From Variovorax sp. dw_308 (GTDB taxonomy: Bacteria; Pseudomonadota; Gammaproteobacteria; Burkholderiales; Burkholderiaceae_C): a DNA stretch of 64,000 bases. Both the position numbers and the translations under genes were made by a program. Below, one piece after another: positions 1 to 10,066 of this stretch. The DNA is taken from contig NZ_JAATOM010000007.1 of assembly GCF_019207085.1 (NCBI RefSeq), positions 1-64,000 on the forward strand, read 5' to 3'. Within the stretch, counting starts at the first letter, position 1, and every line of letters begins with the position of its first letter. The notes below the pieces were generated by a model, which saw nothing but the letters and a program-made list of their open reading frames with translations, did not search any database and was not told the DNA's origin.

Positions 1-92
1 TCGGCGGCTGGCGCCGGCGACTGCGCGAAGCCCGAGACGCTGGCCGTCAACAGGCCCACGCCCAGCGCGAGGGAGAGGAGGAACTTTTTCAT
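1..92 (-). CDS. amtB: Ammonium transporter AmtB, N-terminal fragment (signal peptide only)
   Basis: Only the first 30 codons lie in the window; the gene runs off the left edge. The visible part starts MKKFLLSLALGVG and ends in an Ala/Pro-rich stretch after a FAQ-type cleavage site, which is a normal signal peptide. Proteobacterial AmtB proteins often carry such a cleaved leader. Identification rests mainly on position, 34 bp downstream of glnK on the same strand, the usual glnK-amtB order. AmtB is an inner-membrane ammonium channel that GlnK closes when nitrogen is plentiful. The transmembrane body is not visible, so another exported protein cannot be strictly excluded. Confidence 0.7.
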   Translation of the reverse strand, partial: MKKFLLSLALGVGLLTASVSGFAQSPAPAA

Positions 93-126
93 TGGGGTGT
101 TCTTTCGTGCCATGAAATGCGTGAAA

Positions 127-1421
<1,295 letters not shown>

Positions 1422-1465
1422 CGAGAAACTCCTACGTGTATTTGAAAGGGTGGGAACCCGTTCAA

Positions 1466-1482
1466 AGCAGGGAGCGTGCCAA
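1466..1482 (-). promoter_or_regulatory. Sigma-54 (-24/-12) promoter of the porin-glnK-amtB operon
   Basis: On the minus strand the sequence reads TTGGCACGCTCCCTGCT. It matches the sigma-54 consensus TGGCAC-N5-TTGCW with one mismatch in the -12 element and correct spacing. It lies 45 bp before the porin start codon. Two NtrC-like dyads lie further upstream, so activation under nitrogen limitation by NtrC is a strong inference. Confidence 0.8.
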
Positions 1483-1602
1483 AGGGTTGCGGAGGGTGCT
1501 GGAAAACCCGGAGGCTCATTCACAAACGTACACAAAAGGGCGGATAAATAGTCACACAAGTGTCTTCTTGAACAACGGTTGAATCGAAAAGAAAACAAGA
1601 GC

Positions 1603-1634
1603 GCACCACCGAGGTGGATGCACCGTTTTGGTGA
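1603..1634. promoter_or_regulatory. Two tandem NtrC-like enhancer sites
   Basis: Two dyads of the NtrC form GCACC-N5-GGTGC occur 17 bp apart: GCACC-N5-GGTGG at 1603-1617 and GCACC-N5-GGTGA at 1620-1634. Each has one mismatch in the second arm. They lie about 120-170 bp upstream of the sigma-54 promoter that drives the porin-glnK-amtB operon, a usual enhancer distance, and immediately before the divergent comM start. Confidence 0.65.
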
Positions 1635-1644
1635 GGGAGTGGAA

Positions 1645-3189
1645 ATGAGTTTGTCTTTGGTGCAAAGCCGTGCTTTGCTGGGCCTGGAAGCGGCCAGCGT
1701 CACGGTCGAGGTGCATCTGGCCAATGGTTTGCCCAGCTTTACGCTGGTCGGGCTGGCCGATGTGGAGGTGAAGGAAGCGCGCGAACGCGTGCGATCGGCC
1801 ATCCAGAACGCGGGGCTGGAGTTTCCGAACAACAAAAAAATCGTCGTGAACCTGGCGCCGGCGGATTTGCCGAAGGACTCCGGGCGTTTCGATCTGCCGA
1901 TCGCGCTGGGCATCCTGGCGGCCAGCGGGCAGGTGGATGCGGCCCAACTGGCGGGTCATGAGTTTGCCGGCGAACTGTCCTTGTCGGGGCACCTGCGGCC
2001 GGTGCGCGGGGCGCTCGCGATGGCGCTGGCGCTGCACAGCCGGGGCATCGCGACCCGGCTGGTGCTGCCGGCCGAGAGCGCCCAGGAGGCGGCGCTGGTG
2101 CCGGGCTCGGAGGTGTATGGCGCGCGTCACCTGATCGACGTGGTACGGCACTTCCTGCCTGCGGGAGCGGATGCTTCCGTTTTGCCCGAGCCTGAGGTCG
2201 ACGGCTGGGCGCGCATTCATCCGGAAGCCGGTGCTCACATACCAAGCTATCCGGACTTGTCGGAGGTGAAGGGCCAGGCCGCCGCCAAGCGCGCACTGGA
2301 GATCGCGGCGGCTGGCGGGCACAGCCTGTTGATGGTCGGGCCGCCGGGGTCCGGCAAGTCGATGCTGGCCCAGCGCTTTGCGGGGTTGCTGCCGGCGATG
2401 ACGGTGGACGAAGCGCTGGAGAGCGCGGCGGTGTCGAGCCTGTCGGGGCGATTCGGGATCGAGAAATGGGCCGTCCGGCCGACCTGTGCGCCACACCATT
2501 CCGCCAGCGCGGTGGCCCTGGTCGGCGGAGGATCGCCGCCGCGGCCCGGCGAAATCTCGCTCGCACATCACGGCATCCTGTTTTTGGACGAGTTCCCGGA
2601 ATTCCAGCGGGCCGCGCTGGAGGCCCTGCGCGAACCACTGGAGACCGGCACGATCACCATCGCCCGGGCAGCACGACGTTCCGAATTCCCCGCACGATTC
2701 CAGCTCATCGCGGCGATGAACCCCTGTCCTTGCGGGTTTTCAGGCTCACCGCTCAAGGCCTGCCGCTGCACGCCGGACCAGATCGCGCGCTACCAGGGCA
2801 AGCTGAGCGGCCCCTTGCTTGACCGCATCGACCTGCACATCGAGGTGCCGGCCGTATCCGCGCAGGAACTGCTGACCGCGCCGCAGGGCGAAGCGACGGC
2901 CGGCATCCGCGACCGCGCGGCCACCGCGCGCGAACGCGCCATCGCGCGGCAGGGCGTGCCCAACCAGGCGCTGCGCGGCGCGCAGATCGACGTGCACGCG
3001 GGGCTCGACGACGCCGGCATGCGCTTCATGCAGACGGCTGCCACCAAGCTGGGCTGGAGTGCGCGCTCGACGCACCGCGCGCTCAAGGTCGCACGCACCA
3101 TCGCGGACCTGGCCGGCGCCGGGCAGGTGCAGTCCGCCCATGTGGCCGAGGCCGTGCAATACCGGCGGGCGCTGCGTGACGCCGGATGA
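1645..3189 (+). CDS. comM: ComM/YifB family Mg-chelatase-like AAA+ ATPase
   Basis: The 514-residue protein has the family architecture: an N-terminal ChlI-like domain starting MSLSLVQSRALLGLEA, an AAA+ core with Walker A GPPGSGKS at residues 232-239, Walker B ILFLDEF near 311-317, and the cysteine segment NPCPCG followed by the C-terminal helical domain. ComM is a hexameric helicase that promotes branch migration during integration of transformed DNA. The chosen ATG fits the conserved N-terminus; an in-frame extension of 22 codons upstream has no family counterpart. The gene is divergent from the porin operon and its upstream region overlaps the putative NtrC sites. Confidence 0.93.
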   Translation: MSLSLVQSRALLGLEAASVTVEVHLANGLPSFTLVGLADVEVKEARERVRSAIQNAGLEFPNNKKIVVNLAPADLPKDSGRFDLPIALGILAASGQVDAAQLAGHEFAGELSLSGHLRPVRGALAMALALHSRGIATRLVLPAESAQEAALVPGSEVYGARHLIDVVRHFLPAGADASVLPEPEVDGWARIHPEAGAHIPSYPDLSEVKGQAAAKRALEIAAAGGHSLLMVGPPGSGKSMLAQRFAGLLPAMTVDEALESAAVSSLSGRFGIEKWAVRPTCAPHHSASAVALVGGGSPPRPGEISLAHHGILFLDEFPEFQRAALEALREPLETGTITIARAARRSEFPARFQLIAAMNPCPCGFSGSPLKACRCTPDQIARYQGKLSGPLLDRIDLHIEVPAVSAQELLTAPQGEATAGIRDRAATARERAIARQGVPNQALRGAQIDVHAGLDDAGMRFMQTAATKLGWSARSTHRALKVARTIADLAGAGQVQSAHVAEAVQYRRALRDAG

Positions 3190-3201
3190 CGGGACTTTTG
3201 A

Positions 3202-4560
3202 TCAACGCGTCCGTATCGGGCGCTTTTGCAACAAGGGCTCGCTGATTCCTTGCACGCCGACCAAGCCCAGCACCGTCAGCAGCGAGGCTTGCGCGCCTTT
3301 CCATCCGTCCGTCACGTCGATCCATTCGGTCAGGGCATGGAAGCCACCCGTCTTGCCGCCACCGCCGACGATGATGGCCGGAATGCCGAGCGACATCGGT
3401 ACGTTGGCGTCGGTGCTGGCGCCTGCGAGCAGCGTCTTGTTGCCGAACGCGCTGTTCGCCCGAACCGCGGCCTCCACGATCACCGAGTCGGCTGCGGTCT
3501 GCCCACCGGGACGATCCCCGATGAGCTTGTTCGTGACCGTCAGCGTGTTCACGCCCCAACGCTTGTTCTCCTCGACGACGCCCTCGTCCACGGCGGCCAG
3601 GACCTTCTTCTCGGTCGCCATGAGTGGCTCGTTGGCATCCGAGCGGATGTCGACCGCCATGCGTGCGTCCGGCGAGATGGTGTTGACGGAGGTACCGCCG
3701 CCGACCGTCCCGACGGTGAAGGTCGTCTTGGGAACCTCGGGGGTCTTGATGTCGGCAATCCTGGCAATGGCGCGACCCATGCCGTGGATCGCGCTCGGGA
3801 CCTGCCCGAACGCCGCGTAGCTGTGGCCGCCGGGGGCCTTGAAGGTGAACTCGTAGCGACGACTGCCTGTGCCCAGGACCAGTACGCTGCCGTCAGGGGC
3901 CGGCTCGAGCCCCACCATGCCGTCGATGTCGCGGTGCTCGGCAAAGATGTGCTTCATGCCTCGCAGGTTGCCCAGCTCCTCTTCGCCCACATTGCCCACG
4001 AACAGCAGGTCGCCCACCGTCTCGATCTTGTTGTCGTTGAGAACCTTGAGCCATGACAGCAGCACCGACAAGCCGCGCACGTCGTCGGAAATCCCGGGCG
4101 CATAGAGCTTGCCGTCGCGTTCCTTCACCTTGACGTCGGTGCCGGCCGGAAACACCGTGTCCAGATGCGCCGAGATCAACAGCTTGGGCCCGTTGCCCGT
4201 GCCCTTGCGCAAGCCGACCGCGTTGCCTTCGCTGTCGATGCGCGCATCGGCGAGGCCCAGCGCCTTCATGCGCGCAACGTAGGCCTCGGCGCGCTTTTGC
4301 TCCTTGAACGGCGGCGCCTCGATCTCGGTCAGCATCTTCAGGTCTTCGATCGAGCGCGCATGGTCGGCCTTGACGGCGTCGAGCAGCGTGGCAATGGCCG
4401 GCGCTTGCATGAGTCGCGTGTAGGCCAGGTCGACCGCCGGCTTCACTTGCGCCGGCGTCGGCGCGACCGCATTGAAGCTCTGGGCCTGTGCAGCACTGGC
4501 GGCCAGCAATGCGACGGCCGGGACCAGGGAGGCAAGCAGGGGAGAGAAGTTGCGGGACAT
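3202..4560 (-). CDS. Exported M20 family metallopeptidase (peptidase T/carboxypeptidase-like)
   Basis: The 452-residue protein starts with a signal peptide cleaved after AQA near residue 26. The M20 zinc site is visible: HLD at residues 132-134, the bridging Asp in GISDD at about 159, and the catalytic Glu pair in GEEELG at 193-194. It should hydrolyse peptides or acylated amino acids in the periplasm. The start ATG is preceded by GGAG at the right distance. It ends 12 bp from the convergent comM stop. Substrate cannot be told from sequence. Confidence 0.88.
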   Translation of the reverse strand: MSRNFSPLLASLVPAVALLAASAAQAQSFNAVAPTPAQVKPAVDLAYTRLMQAPAIATLLDAVKADHARSIEDLKMLTEIEAPPFKEQKRAEAYVARMKALGLADARIDSEGNAVGLRKGTGNGPKLLISAHLDTVFPAGTDVKVKERDGKLYAPGISDDVRGLSVLLSWLKVLNDNKIETVGDLLFVGNVGEEELGNLRGMKHIFAEHRDIDGMVGLEPAPDGSVLVLGTGSRRYEFTFKAPGGHSYAAFGQVPSAIHGMGRAIARIADIKTPEVPKTTFTVGTVGGGTSVNTISPDARMAVDIRSDANEPLMATEKKVLAAVDEGVVEENKRWGVNTLTVTNKLIGDRPGGQTAADSVIVEAAVRANSAFGNKTLLAGASTDANVPMSLGIPAIIVGGGGKTGGFHALTEWIDVTDGWKGAQASLLTVLGLVGVQGISEPLLQKRPIRTR

Positions 4561-4635
4561 GGGATCTCCGGGAGGGACAGCAAGCCGCATTCTTTCGCTT
4601 CCTGGCGCGAGCGGCCCCGATTTATTTGCAACCGA

Positions 4636-5580
4636 TCAGGTGTGGATCGACGCAACGAGGAAATCGATCAGCACGGCCAGTGAGCCCTCGGCCTCGCTAC
4701 CCCGAAAAAGCATGCCCAGCGGCTCGATCGGCGCATGCAGTTCAAGTGGCAGTTCAACGATCCCATGACGCCCAAGCCGGTCGAGCAGCGAGTGCGGCAC
4801 CGGCACCACCACGTCGGGCTGCGCCAGCATGCTGCGCAGCAGGTGCGGCGCCAGCGTCTGCACGTTGTGCGCGCTCGGCGGATGCGCCTCTTGCGCCCAC
4901 AGCGCATCGAGCGCACGCCGCACCGCATAGTGCGCGGGCGGCAGGATCCAGCGCGACTGCGCGAGGTCCGCCAGCCGCAAGCGGCGTCGGCGCGCCGCCG
5001 GGTGCGCGGTGCTGGCGACCACCACCACGCGGTCGCTGCGCAGCGCGACGAAGCGATGCCCGGGTTCGAGTTGCACCGGCTCGCGCACCAGCACCATGTC
5101 GAATGCGCCGTTGCGCAGGCCCGCGCTCAGGCGCTCGATGTTGCTTTCCTCGATCTCCAGGCGCAGTTCGGGATGGGCGGCAAGCAGGGGCAACAGCACG
5201 GGCTCCAGCACGCTGGCGATGGCAGCGTCGATGGCGCCGACCCGCAGCGGCTGCACCCGCTGCGTGGCGAGCGCGGTGAGTTCCTCGGTCGCCACGCGCA
5301 AGGCATCGATCGACATGCGCGCATGCCGTGCCACGAGCCGGCCAGCCTCGGTGATGCGCATGCCGCGCGCGTGGCGCTCGAACAATGCCATGCCCAGCGT
5401 GGCCTCGAGCTCGCGCAGCATCTGCGTCGCGGCGGGTTGCGTCATGTGCACCGCCGTTGCCGCGCGGCGCAGGTTGGCCTGTGTCGCGAGCGCATCGACC
5501 AGCTTCAGGTGGCGCAGGCGCAGTCGCGCGAGCAGGCGTTCGAGCAGCAGTTCGGCGGCGGTGACATCGGGCGAGTTCAT
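4636..5580 (-). CDS. LysR family transcriptional regulator
   Basis: The 314-residue protein has the LysR winged HTH at residues 20-80 (AATAVHMTQPAATQMLRELE) followed by a periplasmic-binding-like effector domain. It is transcribed divergently from the M20 amidohydrolase gene at 5695, and a perfect dyad with T-N11-A geometry lies just before its start codon. Regulation of the amidohydrolase and of itself is the natural inference; the effector is unknown. Confidence 0.92.
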   Translation of the reverse strand: MNSPDVTAAELLLERLLARLRLRHLKLVDALATQANLRRAATAVHMTQPAATQMLRELEATLGMALFERHARGMRITEAGRLVARHARMSIDALRVATEELTALATQRVQPLRVGAIDAAIASVLEPVLLPLLAAHPELRLEIEESNIERLSAGLRNGAFDMVLVREPVQLEPGHRFVALRSDRVVVVASTAHPAARRRRLRLADLAQSRWILPPAHYAVRRALDALWAQEAHPPSAHNVQTLAPHLLRSMLAQPDVVVPVPHSLLDRLGRHGIVELPLELHAPIEPLGMLFRGSEAEGSLAVLIDFLVASIHT

Positions 5581-5585
5581 CGAAG

Positions 5586-5604
5586 CGATAAGGCCGGATT
5601 ATCG
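5586..5604. promoter_or_regulatory. Putative LysR operator (T-N11-A dyad)
   Basis: CGATAA and TTATCG form a perfect inverted repeat separated by seven bases, with the T-N11-A spacing typical of LysR-family binding sites. It begins six bases upstream of the LysR start codon and about 90 bp before the divergent amidohydrolase start, a position suited to both autoregulation and control of the neighbour. Confidence 0.6.
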
Positions 5605-5694
5605 AGCGATGGAAATCCGATTGGCCTGGCGCACACGCTGCCCCTACGCTCCAAGGCTTCGCCCTCCTCTCAACCCTTCTTTCGCATCACCTCC

Positions 5695-7074
5695 ATGTCC
5701 GCACCCTTCCGCTCCACCGCACGGCTGTGCCTGCCCGTCGCCCTCGCCACTGCCGCGCTGTGCGCGAGTGCCCAGGACAGGTCCGCCGCACCGTCCGCGA
5801 CCGCACCCGCCGCCGCGCAGGCGCTGTACCCGCAGATGGCCGAGCGCCTCAAGGCCGTGGAGCCGAAGGTCATCGCCTGGCGCCGCGACATCCACCAGCA
5901 TCCCGAGCTCGGCAACCAGGAGAAGCGCACCGCGGCGCTGGTCGCGGCCCACCTGAAGGCGTTGGGCTTCGAGGTGCGCGAAGGCGTGGCCGTGACCGGC
6001 GTCGTCGGCATCCTCAAGGGCGGCAAGCCCGGCCCCGTGGTGGCACTGCGCGCCGACATGGACGCGCTGCCGGTCAAGGAGCAGGTCGACCTGCCCTTTG
6101 CCTCGAAGGCGCGCGCAACGTGGGCCGGCAAGGAAGTCGACGTGATGCACGCCTGCGGCCATGACGGCCACGTCGCGATGCTCATGGGCGTCGCCGAGGT
6201 GATGGCGTCGATGAAGGACCAGTTGCCCGGCACCATCAAGCTGATCTTCCAGCCGGCCGAGGAGAAGCTGCCCAACGCCGAGATCGGCGGCGCGCGCCGC
6301 ATGCTGGCCGAGGGCGCATTCGACGCGCCCAGGCCCGACGTGGTGTTCGCGGCGCACCTGGTGTCGAACCTCAACACCGGCGAGATCGGCTACAAGGCCG
6401 GCCCGATCACCGCGGCATCCGATGCCTTCCGCGTCAGCGTCAACGGCCGCCAGACGCACGGCTCCGCGCCGTGGAGCGGCATCGACCCGATCGTGCTCGG
6501 GTCGCAGATCGTGCTGGGCTTCCAGACCATCGCGAGCCGCCAGGTCAACGTGACCAAGGAGCCCTCCGTGCTCACCGTGGGCACCTTCCAGGCCGGCACG
6601 CGCTACAACATCATTCCCGATTCGGCCGAGATGAGCGGCACGCTGCGCACCTACGACGAGTCGATGCGCAAGTTCATCATCCAGCGCATGGGCGAAACCG
6701 CCGAACTCATCGCCAGGAGCGGCGGCGGCAGCGCCCATGTGCATATCGAGGAGGACGGCTACGCCGCCACCATCAACGACGCGGCGCTGACCGAGAAGAT
6801 GGCGCCTAGCCTGGCCCGCGTGCCGGGCGGCAAGGCCATGGTCGTGCAGAAGGGCACCGGCGGCGAGGACTTCTCGTTCTTCGCGCAGAAGGTGCCGGGC
6901 CTGTACGTGGTGATCGGCAACACGCCGGTGGGCCAGGATGCGAGCAAGGCCGAGGCCAACCATTCGCCGCGCTTCTTCGTCGACGAGGCCAGCCTGGCGA
7001 TCGGCACGCGCACGCTGTCGCAGCTGACGCTCGACTACCTGGCGATGGGCAAGTCTGCAAGCCCGGCGCTGTAG
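5695..7074 (+). CDS. Exported M20 family amidohydrolase (hippurate/IAA-amino-acid hydrolase type)
   Basis: The 459-residue protein has a signal peptide (cleavage near ASAQ, residue 27). Motifs of M20D amidohydrolases follow: DIHQHPEL at 65-72, the metal Cys-His in HACGHDGH at 152-159, and the EE pair at 189-190. Family members release amino acids from N-acyl or aryl conjugates; this one should act in the periplasm. The gene is divergent from a LysR regulator and is followed 22 bp later by an MFS carrier, which might take up a product. The ATG was chosen because the signal peptide begins there. Confidence 0.88.
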   Translation: MSAPFRSTARLCLPVALATAALCASAQDRSAAPSATAPAAAQALYPQMAERLKAVEPKVIAWRRDIHQHPELGNQEKRTAALVAAHLKALGFEVREGVAVTGVVGILKGGKPGPVVALRADMDALPVKEQVDLPFASKARATWAGKEVDVMHACGHDGHVAMLMGVAEVMASMKDQLPGTIKLIFQPAEEKLPNAEIGGARRMLAEGAFDAPRPDVVFAAHLVSNLNTGEIGYKAGPITAASDAFRVSVNGRQTHGSAPWSGIDPIVLGSQIVLGFQTIASRQVNVTKEPSVLTVGTFQAGTRYNIIPDSAEMSGTLRTYDESMRKFIIQRMGETAELIARSGGGSAHVHIEEDGYAATINDAALTEKMAPSLARVPGGKAMVVQKGTGGEDFSFFAQKVPGLYVVIGNTPVGQDASKAEANHSPRFFVDEASLAIGTRTLSQLTLDYLAMGKSASPAL

Positions 7075-7096
7075 GAGTCCATAGAATCCCGGCGAC

Positions 7097-8302
7097 TTGA
7101 ACTCGCCACCCGAACGCCCCGCCTACGATCGCCGCATGGTGGGCTGGCTGTCGGTCGGGCAGCTGATCACCTGGGGCAGCGTGTTCTACGCGTTCGCGCT
7201 GTTGATGGAGCCGGTCGAGCAATCGCTGGCCCTGACGCGGGCCCAATCGTCATTGGCCTTCAGCCTCGGCTTGCTGGCGGAGGGCGTGATGGCCTGGCCG
7301 GTGGGACGCTGGATCGATCGCGGCCATGAGCGCGCAGTGATGACGGGCGGGTCGCTGGTGATGGCGGGCGCATTGCTGGCCCACAGCGTGGTGCAGGACG
7401 CCGCCGGCTTCTACGCCGTGTGGATCGTCCTCGGCGCGGCGCTGGCGGCCACGCTCTACACGCCGGCCTTCGCCATCGTGACGCGACGCTTTCCCAGCGA
7501 CTTCCGGCGCGCGATCATCACGCTCACCTTCCTTGGCGGACTGGCCAGCACGGTGTTCATCCCGCTGGTTGCGTGGCTCGTGAACGCGCTGGGCTGGCGG
7601 CACGCGCTGTGGGTGCTGGCTGCGATCCACCTCTGCATCTGCGTGCCCTTGCATGCCACCATCTTGCTTGGCGCACCACGGCCGCAGGCGCGCCACGAGG
7701 CCGGCGCCGCGCCGACGGCACAGCGATCCGCCTCGCACTTCCTGCGCAGCAAGCCCTTCCTGCTGATCGGTGTGTTCTCGGTGCTACTGATGGCCGTCAC
7801 GGCCGCGCTGCCACCGCACATGGTGAGCCTGCTGCGCGGCAGCGGCCTGCCGGAGGCGTGGGCCATCGCGGTGCCGGCCAGCATCGGCATCGTGCAGGTG
7901 TTCGGGCGGGCGCTGCTGTATTTCTTCGAGCACCGCTTTGACCTGCATCTGGCGAACCGGCTGATCCCCTGCCTGATACCGCTGGGCTTGATGGCGCTGC
8001 TCGCGGGCAGCGGGCACGCGGGCGCGGCGCTGTTGTTCGTCGCGCTGTATGGCATGGGCAACGGCATGCTGACCATCGTCAAGGGCACGGCCATTGCGCA
8101 GTATGTGAGCCGCGAGCATGTGGCCACGCTGAATGGCGCGCTTGGCTTGCCGATGGCGATTGCACGCGCCCTCGCACCCCTGATGCTCGGCGTGCTGTGG
8201 TCACCCGCGAACGGCTATGCCGCCGGGCTGTGGATGCTGCTCGTCGCCAGCGTGGTCGCCGTGCTGGCGCTGGTCGCGGCGCAACGCGCGCGCACGCACT
8301 GA
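7097..8302 (+). CDS. MFS transporter
   Basis: The product is about 401 residues with roughly twelve hydrophobic segments and the MFS loop motif between helices 2 and 3 (GRWIDRGHERAVMTGG). The reading frame opens at TTG 7097, giving the N-terminus MNSPPERPAYDRRM; an ATG at 7136 is the alternative, and neither has a clear ribosome binding site. It follows the amidohydrolase by 22 bp and is probably co-transcribed, which suggests transport of the released acid or amino acid. Substrate is unknown. Confidence 0.85.
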   Translation: MNSPPERPAYDRRMVGWLSVGQLITWGSVFYAFALLMEPVEQSLALTRAQSSLAFSLGLLAEGVMAWPVGRWIDRGHERAVMTGGSLVMAGALLAHSVVQDAAGFYAVWIVLGAALAATLYTPAFAIVTRRFPSDFRRAIITLTFLGGLASTVFIPLVAWLVNALGWRHALWVLAAIHLCICVPLHATILLGAPRPQARHEAGAAPTAQRSASHFLRSKPFLLIGVFSVLLMAVTAALPPHMVSLLRGSGLPEAWAIAVPASIGIVQVFGRALLYFFEHRFDLHLANRLIPCLIPLGLMALLAGSGHAGAALLFVALYGMGNGMLTIVKGTAIAQYVSREHVATLNGALGLPMAIARALAPLMLGVLWSPANGYAAGLWMLLVASVVAVLALVAAQRARTH

Positions 8303-8326
8303 GCCGATCGAGCGCCTGGGCGACGC

Positions 8327-8491
8327 TCAGTGCACCCAGTGGCAGCTGCGATGGTGGTGATGGTCGTAGTGGCAAACCTCGTGACCGTGATGATGATGGT
8401 CATAGGACGCCGCAGAGGCGAGGCCCGGAATGAAGGTGGCGAAGCCGCCGAGGAGGATGGCGACGGAGAGGACGATGCGCTTGGTATTCAT
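8327..8491 (-). CDS. Small exported histidine-rich peptide
   Basis: This 54-codon gene is easily missed. The product starts MNTKRIVLSVAILLGG, a signal-peptide-like segment to about residue 27 (GLASA). A short mature tail follows in which 12 of 26 residues are His, with blocks DHHHHGHE and DHHHHRSCH and two Cys. This composition suggests periplasmic binding of Zn, Ni, Cu or Co. Similar tiny HHHH-motif exported proteins occur in other proteobacteria but have no known function to my knowledge. It converges with the MFS gene, ending 24 bp from it. Only a weak ribosome binding site is visible. Confidence 0.6.
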   Translation of the reverse strand: MNTKRIVLSVAILLGGFATFIPGLASAASYDHHHHGHEVCHYDHHHHRSCHWVH

Positions 8492-8713
8492 GTGGCCTGC
8501 GATGTGGTTTGTGAAAGACGGATCACATCGTGCTGCGCCACATCGTTACGAGATGTAGGAAGGCGCCCGCAGGTTTCGTGAGCATGAGGGGCGACAGCAG
8601 GCCGCGCACGGCCGGGTTGCGCATCGAAAGGCAAGCGTGGTGGCGGTGCTGCCGCCAGTGGCGGCGCAGTGAAGTGCAGCATGCCGAGCGTTGCCCTGCA
8701 GCGCCCGGACGCC

Positions 8714-10066
8714 TCACACGCCGACGCGCGAGTCCATCACTTCATCCACAGGCAACCCATCCGAAGCCGGCCGCCCGCGCAGCGCCACCGCCCACAACAG
8801 CAACCCCGCCACCAGCCATCCCGCACCCACTTCCAGCGCCAGCGGACTCAAGCTCAGCATCAGCCCCACGCTCACCAGCAAGCCGATGCACGGCACCAGC
8901 CGATGGCGCACGAATCGCACGCTCTTCTCGCGCTTGCCAAAGAAGCGCAGCACCGACAGATGCAGCAGCAGGAAGCCCCCGAGCGCGCCGAAGTTGATCA
9001 TGGTCGACAACTCATCCGCATGGTCCACGCCCACCAGCGCCACGACCAGCGCGATCACCGAGGTCAGCAGCATCGCCACATGCGGCGTGCCGTGCTTCGC
9101 ATGGACGCGGCCGAGCACGCGCGGCAGCTGGCCGTCGAGCCCCATCGCGTACATGAGGCGCGCCACGCCCGCGCAGATCGGCACCATCGCGACGATCGCT
9201 GCGACCACCACGGTCCACGTCATGACCGCACCCAGCGTCGGGCCCAGCGTGGCATTGGCGACGTCGTAGGCCAGCGATGCCGGATCGCGGATATCGAAGC
9301 CCACCATCAGGTCACTCAGCAACGAGGCCTGCACCACGAACAGCACGCCGGTCAGCAGCAGGCTCAGCATGATGGCGCGCCCGATCAGGTGGCGATGCTC
9401 CGGCCGCACCTCTTCGCTCAGCGTCGAGATGCCGTCGAAGCCCAGGTACGACATCACGCCCAGCGCCACGCCCGGAAGCAACGACTGCCAGACGATGTGC
9501 GACGGCCAGAGCGATTGCATGCCCACCTGGCCCGCACCCTTGCCACCGTTGAGCGCGATCACCGCCGCGATGACGAAAGCCCCGACCGCCGCCACCGACA
9601 CCCAGAACAACACCGCGCTGATGCGCGCGCTGACGCCGATGCCGAACCAGTTGACCGCCAGGGTCACGAGCACCAGCCCCACCACCCAGGCCTCGCGCGG
9701 GATCGCCGGGATCTGGCTGTTGAGCCCGATCGCCGCGAACACGCAGGTCAGCGCCGGAAAGAGGATGTAGTCCAGCAGCATCAGCCAGCCGGCCATGAAG
9801 CCCGCGAACGGCCCGAGGGCGACGCGCGCATAGGCGTACACCGAGCCCGCGCGCGGCACGCGTTCCACCATGGTCGCGTAGCTGGCCGCGGTGAAGGCCA
9901 TGCAGCCCATGCCGAGGAGATATGCGAGCGTCGGCGTACCGCCCGACGTGACGTGCAGGAAGCCGAAGATGACCCACGGCGCCACCGGCACCATGTAGGT
10001 CATGCCGTAGATCAGCAGGTCGGAGAAACGCAGGACCGGTCGCAGCTTGCCGTGGGCTTGGCTCAT
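8714..10066 (-). CDS. APC family amino acid/amine permease
   Basis: The 450-residue protein has about twelve membrane segments and the APC superfamily opening (DLLIYGMTYMVPVAPW), resembling the putrescine/amine importer branch. Its ATG overlaps the stop codon of the kinase gene by four bases (ATGA), so the two are translationally coupled. As the last gene of a minus-strand operon with an APH-fold kinase and a class III PLP enzyme, it probably imports their amine or amino-acid substrate. The exact substrate cannot be read from sequence. Confidence 0.88.
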   Translation of the reverse strand: MSQAHGKLRPVLRFSDLLIYGMTYMVPVAPWVIFGFLHVTSGGTPTLAYLLGMGCMAFTAASYATMVERVPRAGSVYAYARVALGPFAGFMAGWLMLLDYILFPALTCVFAAIGLNSQIPAIPREAWVVGLVLVTLAVNWFGIGVSARISAVLFWVSVAAVGAFVIAAVIALNGGKGAGQVGMQSLWPSHIVWQSLLPGVALGVMSYLGFDGISTLSEEVRPEHRHLIGRAIMLSLLLTGVLFVVQASLLSDLMVGFDIRDPASLAYDVANATLGPTLGAVMTWTVVVAAIVAMVPICAGVARLMYAMGLDGQLPRVLGRVHAKHGTPHVAMLLTSVIALVVALVGVDHADELSTMINFGALGGFLLLHLSVLRFFGKREKSVRFVRHRLVPCIGLLVSVGLMLSLSPLALEVGAGWLVAGLLLWAVALRGRPASDGLPVDEVMDSRVGV

